From Leucaena leucocephala (taxonomy: Eukaryota > Streptophyta > Magnoliopsida > Fabales > Fabaceae): a stretch of DNA of 64,000 nucleotides. The translations under genes and the position numbers were made by a program. The notes below the pieces were generated by a model. That model had not been told where the DNA came from, ran no database searches, and saw only the letters and a list, made by a program, of their open reading frames with translations. The stretch is from NCBI GenBank assembly GCA_037074615.1, contig CM073558.1, positions 10,726,001 to 10,790,000 of the forward strand, read 5' to 3'. How positions within the stretch are numbered: the stretch's first letter is position 1; every line of letters starts with the position of its first letter. Positions 46,789 to 58,500 of this stretch are shown piece by piece.

Positions 46789-47076
46789 CTTCATGTGTCC
46801 TTAATCTTTATTCCATTCTCCTTGCTTTCTTATTTCAAGAGCGATGCAAGCAATACCCTAGTAGGTGATAAAATACTTTTGTCAAAGCATTGGACAAACA
46901 CTTGTAGGATGATTGAGCAGTGAGCCATCTTCCTTCATGTGTCCTTAATCTTTATTTGCTTCTCCTTGCTTTTCTTATTCCAAGAGCGATACAAGCAATA
47001 CCCTAGTAGGTGATAACATAGTTTTGTCAAAGTATTGGACAAACACTTGTTGGGTGATTGAGCAGTGGGCCATCTC
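46789..47076 (+). repeat. 144-bp tandem duplication downstream of the kinase gene
   Basis: CTTCATGTGTCCTTAATC begins units at 46789 and 46933. Both run through AAGCAATACCCTAGTAGGTG to GAGCAGTG(A/G)GCCATCT, with scattered differences. It may lie in the 3' flank or 3' UTR. Confidence 0.88.
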
Positions 47077-47296
47077 CTTTTATACTTGATTTAGAATTTA
47101 GTTTTAAAGTAATACTTTTTTTGTGCAATTCTTTTCAATTGATGAGGCATCGATTCTCTTGTGTCTTCTTTTTATAATATTCTCTTTCATGATGCGAAAT
47201 TCTTGTGGCCTTCATGGGAATATTTCGGATGCTCAATTATTTTGTGTAATGCCTTTAAAAATGCTCTGATATTACTGTAGTCAGGGTGACATTTTT

Positions 47297-47457
47297 GGTA
47301 ATCCAAAGTGGGAATAGTATTTTGGGATTGTTTTTTTTTTTGCTCAGCCTTTGGTTTCATATTTAATTTATGTTTTAGGTAATCCAAAGTGGGAATAGTA
47401 TTTTGGGATTGTTTTTTTTTTGCTCAGCCTTTGGTTTCATATTTAATTTATGTTTTG
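47297..47457 (+). repeat. 81-bp tandem duplication
   Basis: GGTAATCCAAAGTGGGAATA begins two nearly identical units at 47297 and 47378, each with a T run and TTTGGTTTCATATTTAAT. The units differ mainly in the T-run length. Confidence 0.9.
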
Positions 47458-47559
47458 TCGAATTTTGCAACAAGAAGGCAGCGTTAATTACTTTGTATTC
47501 AGATGTGAAAAGTTATATATTTGCCTATTTTCATATAAAGAATTGAGATACCAGGTTTT

Positions 47560-48282
47560 TGTTATGCAATTATAATTATAAATAAGAAAAGATTTAAATA
47601 GGATAAATAGGATTTAAATGATATTAGTAGGATTTGGATAGATGAGGATATCTAAAGAATATTTAGATAAGATTAGTATATCTATTACTCCTTCTGTCCT
47701 TAAATATGATATATTTAACTAATTTGATTAGATTAAAGAAGTTAGTTAAATTAATTAAGACGTTATGTTTTTTTAAACCCTAATTATCTTCCATAAACCC
47801 CTCTATTTCTCTCTTATTTGATTATTGTTGAAGAGTATCAATAGGGGTAATTTGGGAAAAAGTTAATAAATATAGGAAATGTGTAATATTTAAAATAAAA
47901 ATTAACTCTCCAATTAAATCATATATTAAGGACCGAATGAGTAAGATTTATGTCTATTAGGACTTATGCTTATAAATAAGGGTAGATTTGATTTGTAATT
48001 TAATAAGATTGGTATTATTCAGGTTAGTCTTTGCTATCTGCTCCTTTGTTCCATCATCCATCATCGCTCTTTTCCTCTCCCTTCCTCAAATAAATACCAT
48101 AATAGTGCCAGAGGGATACGATGGCTTCATTTATAGAAACAAGTCCCTGTAGATATAAATGTCAATAGATATCCTAATTTTATCTAAATATTCTCTAGAT
48201 ATTATAATCCATCCAAATGCTATCTTAATCCTACTAATATCATTTAAATCGTATTTATTATTTATAATTATAATTACATAAC
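47560..48282 (+). mobile_element. LTR-like segment with an inverted partial copy and a nested Stowaway MITE
   Basis: The left part (TGTTATGCAATTATAATTA, GATTTAAATGATATTAGTAG, GAATATTTAGATAA) recurs inverted at 48160-48282. A stretch near 48091-48112 reads AATACCA, then TAGTGCCAGAGG, which resembles an LTR end followed by an iMet primer site. It could be a truncated retroelement with an inverted LTR piece, or a fold-back element. The Stowaway insert splits the left arm. Confidence 0.45.
47698..47941. mobile_element. Stowaway-like MITE
   Basis: The 244-bp element begins CTCCTTCTGTCCTTAAATAT and ends ATATTAAGGACCGAATGAG. TA lies on both sides (47696-47697 and 47942-47943). It interrupts the left arm of the 47560-48282 segment. 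Confidence 0.85.
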
Positions 48283-48299
48283 ATTTTTCCTTATGGATT

Positions 48300-49285
48300 A
48301 AACTTAGTAAATTTCTTCAAGAGCTAGCTATCAATTCTCTATCTACGATAAGAATATAATATGCGGATAAAGTTTATTTTTCCTGTTTTGAAAGACCTAA
48401 TCATGTGTTACCGGGCTGTAAAAAGTCGTCATATAGGAGAAATTAATAATAGCTTAGACATAAGATGTGGATCTTTGCTTGTGAGCCAAGCTAGCATGAA
48501 ATAGAAATCTTGAGAAACTGATATAATGCTATTTTATACTCATAATCTCTTTTCTTCTTATTCCTTTGAATATATTATATGCACTGATTTTTCTAGACAT
48601 AGAATACTCAAATTACAGGTTCGGCTACAAAATATTAGTATGTTGTTGATTTGCTCTATCAATTTGTCCCTTTCAGGTATTCTTGTTTCAATATATTGCC
48701 ATTTATACACACCCCATATATTTTCCTATCAAGCTGTTTTAGCTGCACATTGGTCACAACCCGCGTTGGTATAGTTTAAAGCATTGAAGTCTTCTGTAAG
48801 AGACTAAATCTCAAGCTTGGCTGCTCCAAAACTATCTATACAATGGTTGTTCTCTTTTGCAGAACATAGATTTTATTAATCCTTGCGTGCATTTTATACA
48901 CATGTATTCATATTTCATAGGATACATTGTAGTAGTTGAACTCTTTCTGGATATCATTATATTTAATTATTATTGAATTTTAGAGACTTGCGTAAGGAAA
49001 TAAATTGTGTTCACTATTGTGAAAAGTTATATTCGTTAGCCTTGGACATTCTTCTTCTTTTCTTTTATAGAAGTTACAAAAATCATGTAATTAGGTAGTG
49101 ATTTGTTTTAATTTTATCTTTCTCTTTTCAAGGTATTAGAATGAGTCATTTTGTTGCATACAAACAAATGGATTAAGGAAAAGGAAAAAAAAAGAATAAA
49201 AAGAATAACGATAATTCTTGTCAATTTGGTTTGTCTTGTAAAAGAATGTGCAATATAGTGCAACCTTTTTAGTTGTATTTTTTTT
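48300..49285. other. Intergenic stretch without recognised features
   Basis: AT-rich sequence with only short frames. I saw no protein motif, RNA gene or repeat here beyond simple A/T runs near the right end. Confidence 0.4.
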
Positions 49286-49289
49286 TATA

Positions 49290-49490
49290 AAAAAAAATAG
49301 TTTTTTTTGTATAAAAAAGTTTAGGTGGATTTGGTACTGGTCTTCCCATTAAGGTCAAGGTACAGTCCTAGGGTTCAGAGAATGTTTATAAGGGACTTAC
49401 GAGACCGTATACTAAAAGAGCTTTCATGACGGCAGTGAGAATTGAATTCTTATCCTTATAAGATTCAGGTTATTCTTGTGTTTTTTAGTA
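49290..49490 (-). mobile_element. SINE-like repeat, family B (minus copy)
   Basis: On the minus strand it shares with 50972-51180 the blocks ATCTTATAAGGATA(A/C)GA, TTCAATT-TC, CTTTTAGTA(T/A)AC, CTTATAA and the tail TTTTTTATACAAAAAA-like. The GAATTCAATTCTC block resembles a Pol III B box. Ends are approximate. Confidence 0.5.
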
Positions 49491-49755
49491 TAGAAATTTT
49501 TGGAAAGGGGTTGAGCTGACTCTCGATCTAAGAGCAGGGCGAAGTCTCCATTCCTCCTAGGCGATACCAATGTTGAGCAAGGTGAGCTGTCTATTATCTT
49601 CAGGCATAAACTTAGGCACCTAGGAGTTATGATGCCTCCTTAAGCATTGCAATTGGAACTATAACAAAGTGGTACTCCCTATGGATTAAACACGCTCCAA
49701 ATGGTCATATGTCTCACTCCTTCGCTAGATGAACTCACAGACGATGGGTATTCTT

Positions 49756-49946
49756 TTTTTTTTTGTTCATTCAGTTCATCAGAGCTTTGCCCCCGATTAT
49801 ATCTGGATCCAACCCGCATCGCAAATCTGTCTATAATGGGTGAATCTCCTAATAGGAATTTTCTGCATACGCTAAGGTTCGAATTTAAAACTTTATTTAA
49901 ATGATATCGAGCTATTTATCACTCAGACTAATATCTGTTGATAGAT
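49756..49946 (-). mobile_element. tRNA-derived SINE (family A), minus copy
   Basis: The reverse complement matches the SINE at 21614-21800 through AGTG(G/A)TAA, GCTCGATATC, TTAGCGTATGCAGAAAAT, GCAAAGCTCTG(G/A)TGAACTG and a poly(A) tail. Target duplications GATGGGTATTCTT (49743-49755) and GATAGGTATTCTT (49947-49959) flank it, 12 of 13 matching. Confidence 0.87.
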
Positions 49947-50726
49947 GATAGGTATTCTTTACTATATATACTGAAGTATTTAAATGAGGATGAAAGGGGG
50001 GCCGAAGAGTGAAATGATTTCGTCAGGCCAACCCGTTTAAACCCGTGGAGACATGGAGGGTCTGGTTTGTATTTTAGGGGGCTCAAAAGGCAAATTGAAT
50101 TTAAATGGGCTAGCCCTTAAGCTTGCTTAATTTTTTTATCATCAAAGCTTAATAAATTATTAAAATAACATATCCCAATTATTCATTAATATAAGATATT
50201 TTTTATATTTTTTAATTTTTTTAATTACTCTTACTGATATTCTTTCAATAATAACTAATTAAATAGATTTCATATTAATAATTGAAAGATTATTAAAAAA
50301 TAATATATATTGATACATTGATTAAGATGTTTAGCTAGAGGTTTTACTATACTTATCTCACGTTTAAATCTAAATTAAAGTATCAGAGTTTTTAATTTTT
50401 GTAGAGTGGAGGTGGGTGAGGATAATGATATAATATTCGTTAGAATATAAACACGTTATGTAATATCATTAATGTTTGAGGTTTGATTTATATTAGTTTT
50501 AAAAAAATTTAATTTAAATTGAAAATTTTAGGAGATTTATTTTTTATTTTTTGATATTTTAAAATAGTTAAAAAAAATAAAATTTAATAAAATTGCATGA
50601 GAGCTCGCTGGGTTATACTAAGTCTGCATGTCTAAGGGCCAAGATTCAATAATGGGATGCTTTTATGATATGCACGAGTTAAAGGGCCTTCTTGGGGTTC
50701 ATTCATAACAGTTTAGTTTATAGTAA

Positions 50727-50910
50727 CGAGGTTGATCTGAATCATAAATAATTTAATATTATTTAATTAAAATTTTGAGTTTGAGTTTTGATATATATAG
50801 AAAATTTCTGTTAGAAGACTTATCCACCATAGCCACGTGCATGATACGGGTCATATTCGAATGTAGTCGGAGCAAAATTCTAATGAATTAGGTGAGCAAC
50901 TAAAAAAAAA
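50727..50910 (+). mobile_element. SINE family A, diverged copy
   Basis: The 3' half matches the family (AGAAAATTTCTGTTAGAAGA, ATTCGAATGTAGTCGGAGCA, GAATTAGGTGAGCAAC, then A9). The 5' half with the Pol III boxes is badly diverged, so the left end is approximate and no duplication is clear. Confidence 0.65.
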
Positions 50911-50971
50911 TAGAGCTTAAAGTCAAATTTAATCTCTACCGAGAAATTAAAAAAGTTTTATTTCATTTTAT

Positions 50972-51180
50972 TTTTGTTGGCAATGAGAGTTAATCCAGAG
51001 AGTAAGAAACAGACTTATATCTCATAAGGATACGAGTTCAATTGTCGTTGTGAGACATCTTTTAGTAAACAATATCATAAATTCTTTATAAATATTTTAT
51101 GAACTTTAGGGCTATATCCTAACCTTATAAGAAATCGATATCAAAGCTACCTAAATATTTTTGTATAAAAAAATTTGTTT
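50972..51180 (+). mobile_element. SINE-like repeat, family B (plus copy)
   Basis: A B-box-like GAGTTCAATTGTC lies about 70 bp from the probable start. The body (CTTTTAGTAAAC, CCTTATAAGAAATCGATATC) ends in TTTTTGTATAAAAAAATTT. It is the relative of the minus-strand copy at 49290-49490. Confidence 0.5.
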
Positions 51181-51199
51181 AGAACAAAAAAAATCAGAG

Positions 51200-52380
51200 C
51201 AAGTTTGCCCTGTTTGTAACAGTTAATGTGGAGTTAAAAAAGTTTCTCGGCAAATAGTTGACTTAATACCGACTATTTAATTTTTTAGAGTTGTTATAAA
51301 AACTGTGAAAATACTTTTAAGTGACATTGACTGATTATAAATAAATGATGTTGTTAAGATTGATTTTATTAAGATCATATGTTAAATAAATATCATCTCA
51401 AACTTAAAATTTATGTTTTTTTTTTAATTTTTTACCACCAAAAGAAAACTTATATTGATAGTCAACTCAAAATTTACATTTTAAACATAATCAAACAACC
51501 AAATCAAAACCACAATAAAAACAAAAGAAACTGAAACAAAATTCTCCTATCTAAATTAATATTGATTATTAAGAAAGAAGCAAGAAGGAATATAGCTTAG
51601 ATACCTAATCTATAGAGAAACAAATAGATGTGCAAACATGTTTAGAAAATATTATAATAATTTTTATTAATTTTTTTTCCTATTTTTATTTAATTATTAT
51701 TAATTGTGATAATTTTAAAAAATAAATATAAAATTTATGTCTTATATTTAAGATTAAGAATAATTTTCTAATTAGATTTTATATTTTTAAAAAATAATTT
51801 TATAAAAATATAATATTTTTAAATTTACTGATATTAATTTTAATGTTGTACAGAAAAAAATATTATTTATAATGAAAAATAACATTTGAGGACCAATACC
51901 CTCATTGGTTGACTAAAACTAGTTGGTTTATGAATTACAAAAAAATAACGTTATTAATATAAAAATTAATTAATTAATTTAAATAGTTAAAAAAATTAAA
52001 AAAATTAATTAATTATAACTAATATAAATATTAATTATTTAATTTAGATTAATTAAAGAATATATAATATAAATTTTTATAGTTATTGAATTTGGTTATA
52101 ATTAATATTTAATACTCATATTATAATTATTTTAATTAAAATTAAAATTAAATATTAATATTTAACATTGAAAATTGTTTGCTAATTGAAAATTTTAATA
52201 ACATCATAAAATTTTTAAAATTTTAATATTTCATTTCGATAAAAGATGTTCCCTATGTTAATTTTTTTTGAAAATCTATTTTAAAAAAATAATTATAGTC
52301 TTAAAAAATGTTTTGAAATAATTTCTTTTTGTTTTTGAACTGAAAATAAATTCCTACTCAGTCTTCAATTATTTTCACGT
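51200..52380. other. AT-rich upstream region of the WD-repeat gene
   Basis: No gene or repeat family was recognised. Runs of A/T dominate, and the last 200 bp before the start codon are less AT-rich, as expected for a plant 5' UTR. Confidence 0.4.
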
Positions 52381-52579
52381 AATTGGATGTTTAGAACAGA
52401 TGGCATGGGCAGATTCTTTCAACATCGATTGGCGCCCAAAACGTAGAGGATCTGAAACTCGCAAACTCTAGTCTTCGTTCGAAAGAAGCCTAGCCGCAAG
52501 GTTTCATACCTCCACCTGAGGCAAAGAGCCACTTGGAAACGCACCGAACTGAAAAATTCTCCCGGCGGCGCCGTGAAAC

Positions 52580-55500
52580 ATGCCTCGTACCACCACTATT
52601 GACTGCCCTGGGTGCCCTCCGTTTCGGGCTCTAACCTTCGACGCACTTGGTCTCATTAAAGGTGATTGATTATTGATCATATTTATGCACTCATCTCTTG
52701 GCTCTTACAAATTCGCATATTGTTTTGCTTCACTCTTTTGATTCGCTTTTGGGTTCTTTTGTCTTGTGTTAGTTGTTGAAGCCCGTGATAAGCAAGCTGG
52801 AGTTGCACATCTCGTTGATAGATGGGGTGAACCAGACTCCTCCAATTCCGTCTCAGCCGTTTCTATCACTCACCGCAAGGCTGACCCGGTATGTGTTGTG
52901 TTGAAAAGGTACAAAGGAGAAACATGAATTAATATACTCTCATTGGTTTCTTTTTTCTTGCATGGCAGTTATTAGCTGTAGCGAGGAAAAATGGTCGGGT
53001 AAGTTCCTTCATAATATCATTGAAGGTTCCTCAACATGTTTTGGTGTTCAATCTTTGCTGTTAGATTCTTAAGTGCAAATCTTCATATCCACTTTAGGTT
53101 GAGGTTCTGAACCCTGTAAATGGAGATCTACGGGCTGCACTGTTAAATTCCGATGTTACGGATATTCGGTCTGAAGAAAATGCTATTGTTGGATTGCATT
53201 TATTTGCGAAGCAAAACCTGGAGTTAGCTTCCAGGTAGTGCATATACCATTGTCATTTTACTGTTCAAATTTGTATGTTATGCTTGTTTCTATTTTGTTA
53301 TTGTCATTTAACTGTTCAAATTTGTATGTTATATGTTTCTGTTTTGCTACTTTTTTATGCCCGATTTAGTTAAAAAGTGATTATCACAGTGATTTTTTGT
53401 TCCTTTTTCCTTTTCCTTTTTAGATAGTTTTCACACACATATTCATTATCTTCATGTTCTCTGCAAGTAAAAAAAGTAGTTGGCTTTCATATTGGTGGTG
53501 CATTGGTTATTTGCTCATGCTCACATGATTGATATATTTTAATTGCTTGTAATGCTCTGATGTATGCGTGAGTATGTATCAGCTGCACGTCTCTTTTTGT
53601 ACAGCTTTAAAGTAGTCATTCTGATTTAGCACCTGTTTTTAGGTCTTGTACTTTACTTTTCTGCACAGCCAAGGGAAACGCAAGTTTAAAGTCCTTTGAA
53701 GTGACCAATTCATGTTCAGAATCTGTTTCTTCTAATTCTTCAAATTGGAATGTTTGTACTGGTGGTAACATCTCATGTTGCAAGGTGGATGGAAGTGAGA
53801 AGTATGCTTTATTTGGAGGGTGAGTCATTACAATTTACACAAGTATGACATATAAGCTGCAAAAATTAACTGAATCAAAACCAGTATGAAACTGTTCGAA
53901 TAATTTATTCCATAAACTTCTATAAATAAGGGTTTTATGAGTAGAAAATATGCGAACAAGGTAAAAGATAGTTCTCTTAAGATTGCAAAATGTGTCAACT
54001 AGAAGGAATGAAGGACATTAAAAAAAGCAGTGTTCTAAACTATTGGATGATTGATATCCCTTATTATCTTAAAATAACCGTTACAAGATAATCATATCTG
54101 GGTTTTAGAGATTATCATTTACTGCTGCAGATGCTAGGGCATGAACTTCTGCATGGAAATCCAGGCTTACTGCCTTAACCATATATTGCACATTCATATT
54201 CTTAGGTCTCGTACTGAATCTGTACAAACTTGTCAAAACATTGCAGGAAAAATATTTTAAGTATGTTTCTCTCAATAGTTAATCTTCATTTAACTCTACA
54301 TATAAACGGATATTAGTTGTATTGGTGTTACGTAAAACACATAATATGAGTTCACAGACACACTGAGTTATAAAGCTTTTGCTGCTTCTGGAATGGTTAC
54401 TGTTTATTTGTGCTAATGTTATCAAGTTTTATAGACCAAATGGAAGGTTTTGATATTTTGTGGTTGCTTAAATTTCTTAGTATCTTAACTGTGGAAATGA
54501 CTTGCAATTTGAAACGTATTATAGTTATTTGGGAGTTTTACGATGCCAAAGCAATTTCACTGGTTTTTATTTAATATGGCTACTAGAGAATAAAAAATTA
54601 TACAAATATAAGACCTCCAAAGTAGAAATATATAAAATAGAAAGATTGCAATGATACAAGCTCAAAGCCCACAAAAAGCAATGGAGAGGGAGGTGCTTCT
54701 TAAAATCTGATGAGAAACCAATATGAGCCCTATCACTGAATCTCTGTCATCTTATTTTAGATTTCTGAGCTGGAATACTCTAACTATTGCTTATATCTAT
54801 CACTTAGGAAGGGCTATGAAGTTAATTTTTGGGATCTTGACAGCTCCACCAAGATATGGAATGCCAAATCTGTGAGTCTGCAATAAATTTATTTTTGTTC
54901 TTTCAATAATTGCTTTTCTTTTCCCACCTGTATTATCTTTTACTGTGTCATATTTTGGTTTTCCTACATGCATAATATTGCCATTTGTTTTGCAGCCTCC
55001 TAAGAACAGCCTTGGTATTTTTACCCCTACCTGGTTCACATGTGCTGCATTTCTAAGCAAAGATGATCACCGTAAATTTGTTGCTGGAACTAACAGCCAT
55101 CAGGTAATTTTAAACAGAAACTTACTTGAAAATTTGAAATTAATCAATAAACATATTTGGAATGTGTAATAATACTTAGGGAAGCTTCCTTGCCAATGAT
55201 GCATATGTCCTTGTACTGTGGTTATATTTGAGACTCTTGAGAAGGGTTATAATTTACCTGCATTGTAGAAAACTAGAGAATTATAGATGAATTTACCTGC
55301 ATCATAGAAACCTAGAGAATTATAGATTATATTTTTACTATGGCAAGCCTTGTATTAACATATTATTTTAAAACACATAATAAAAGAAAATAAACTGGCA
55401 CATTGGGAGAATCACTAGAATAAAGTAATTTCCTAGCAGATAAAGTCGGTATTTGATGTAGCCCACAGCACAACAGGTCTAAAATTATTTTCCTCTTCAA

Positions 55501-58500
55501 TATTCGTTATGTGGAAGCTGTAAATAATGTCATTTATCTATAGAGGAAGGATAGAGACATAGGAGAGATGTGTTGGCAGAAAATTGAAATGATGGGGAAA
55601 AAGGAGGGTTAGTGGAGTTATATAGTACTCCCTCTAGTCCTAAATATAAGATCCACTTTAGTGGAGTTATATAGTACTCCCTCTAGTCCTAAATATAAGA
55701 TCCACTTTGTAGTGTAATTATCACTACAAAGTGGATTTTATATTTAGGACCAAAGGTAGTACTTGATAAAGTTAGTAGCCGGAAAGAGGATGTCAGCCAA
55801 GTATATGGAGATATAAAGCTTGAGGTCCTTTGACAGAGCTCTCTTGTCCAAAGCTTTAATCATAGAGAACACAGAGGAACAAATTCTGGTGTATGTTCTG
55901 TTACATTTTGTTGCTTTATTATATCAAAGATTCAGAGAGACTGCCAATGGTGCCATCCCCCTAAACTCAACAATATCAATTTCTAGAGATCAGGAAAATT
56001 GGGTAATGGTGTGGCAAAGATTGGTTTCTTTCTAAATTCAATTAGGCACTTATCATAGAAATGCTTGCCATAGCATAGAAGCCACGGAGCTTTGTTAGTT
56101 TCAGACTGACGGCTTCTAAACTGCCATGCCATTTGATTATGGTAGCCATGGTTACTGCAATTGTCGACACAATTTAGTTACTGATATTATTTCCTTTATA
56201 TAATGTTTTGATTTTTTTCTATATCTGGGATAAGCATAGCCTTTAACATTATAATACAGAACGAAGCATATGTTGTATTGCTAGACAAGTAGATATTATT
56301 TGATTCCTTGAAGTAAATGGATTAGTCTACGGGTTCATGGTGCCTGTTTTTCTGGCCATTGACAATTCTGAACTATGGTCTCCTGAACGTCGTTTTTGTC
56401 AATTTGGATATATGGGTACAAAGCTGGCGTGATTAAACTGCAGATGTGGTGCTTAATTCCTATATATCTCTTACTATTTCAGAAGATAAAGAAGTCACTA
56501 CTTCTATTATCTACTCCCTTGCGAAGCTACTTAATTTTCAATGGATTTGATCGCTTTTTAACATGTAACATTCAATCAGGTTCGTCTATATGACATCTCT
56601 GCTCAGCGAAGGCCTGTTATTTCATTTGATTTTCGTGAGACACCAATTAAAGCAGTGGCTGAGGAAATAGATGGTTATTCAATCTATATAGGGAATGGGT
56701 CTGGTGACCTTGCCTCTGTTGATATACGTACTGGTAAGTGCATGCCTTTTGGTGTCTAGTCATATAAGTTTATGAATGACTTTCTTCATCATTTCCATAC
56801 TAATAGTCTTCTTTAGCAATTATGATACCAGAACTATAATTGTATAAAGAAGTGAGATGGTTAGGGTGGTTAGTGACATCTCTATAGATCACCTTGGTAG
56901 TATGTAGCGGTTAGTGACATTAAAATGTTGGCTCTATAGATCACCTTGGTAGTATGTAGCTTTAACTTTTAGCATAATCAGAATGTGAATTCAGTTCCTG
57001 TTCTCTCTCTATATATAGATATATTCCTGTCTTCTTCTCTTCTATCCTTTTCTATTATATCAGATTATCAGTATCTTCCTTCCATAACTAGATTCACTAG
57101 GGTAATTTATTTGATTTTAGGCAATTATATAAATTGGCTAGTTGTCAATTGTTATGTGACTAAAGTTGTATCTTGTACTTGAGAGAGTAAAGTGCCATAT
57201 TGTAGCAGTGAATGGATAGATCAATCATGGGATTCCAAATATTTGAATGCTGATTAAGTGCTTAATATTTGCATTAGTGACCATTTAATATTCTTTTCTT
57301 GTTATGACCGGAAATTACTCTATTAAGAACTATGGAGGAGTAAAATCTGTAAATGTTGAACATTTCATGTTGCTGTTGGTGTACAGTGGCAGATACAGGT
57401 TGATCCTACATGTGCCCTCTACTCAAGAAAAAACCATTCATACTTTGTTAACAAGCCTGAGTTGGCCATAGCTAGGATCTGGAGGCAACCTCTCAATTTA
57501 AACCCTTTAGTATTAAAAGTTTTAGTCTAGTTATATAAGGCTGTATATTTTGGTTCTTGAGATAATTGATAGTGTAGCCATTTCTTATGTCTGACAAAGT
57601 TTCATGTAATGGGCTTATATGCATTCTCTCTTATTTAGTAAACTAAGTTTCATTGGGTAATTTACCAAGGTTCGCATCATAATAAATTTGAACTTGTGAT
57701 GTGCAATTGTTTATGGTCTATTTTGTCAGAGCTTCATGTGCTGTGGGATAAAGTAGTTTCAATGACTTCACTTTGAATTTCTGCATGAATGTTTACGGGG
57801 AATTTCCTGTTCTTATTTGTAGAGACCAGTCTTCCTAGGTGCATATTTGAGATTATGTTGTTTTCTTGTTGTACTTTGTTTTGCTTCTCCCCTTCCCCCT
57901 TTTCTGTTGATATTATCTCCTACAGAGTTTTAGTCTTTGTCTTACTGTATAGAGCAAATTTCTCCCATTGTAAACAAAATATCTTTACCTGGTAATATGA
58001 TCCGTTTAATGTTATCAAAAAAAGAAAAACAAAATATCTTCAGAAAAAACCCAACTTGAATATTTAATAATTATAAATGCTCAAGATTATACCTAAACAT
58101 GTAGCATCTTCCTTTTATATATGTTGTTTCAGAGAGAAAGGATATGTAGAATGCTTGAATATCATTGATATACTGAGGGGTATTTATATACAATAGGCAA
58201 CCCTAGTCATTAATGCTATAATATCATATCGTATCCTCTATACTAAATACAGAATATTACGTACTAATTACAGGATATTACATATCCTATAATATCGCTA
58301 CAATATCTCTACACTCCCCCTCAAGTTGGAGTATAGATGTCAATCATACCCAACTTGTTACAAAGATATTCAATCCGGACCCCATTAAGAGCTTTGGTGA
58401 GGAGGTCGCCTAATTGATCACTGGATCGGACATGTCTTGTAGAGATGAAATTTTCTTTGAGCTTGTCTCGAATAAAATGACAGTCGATCTCAATATGTTT

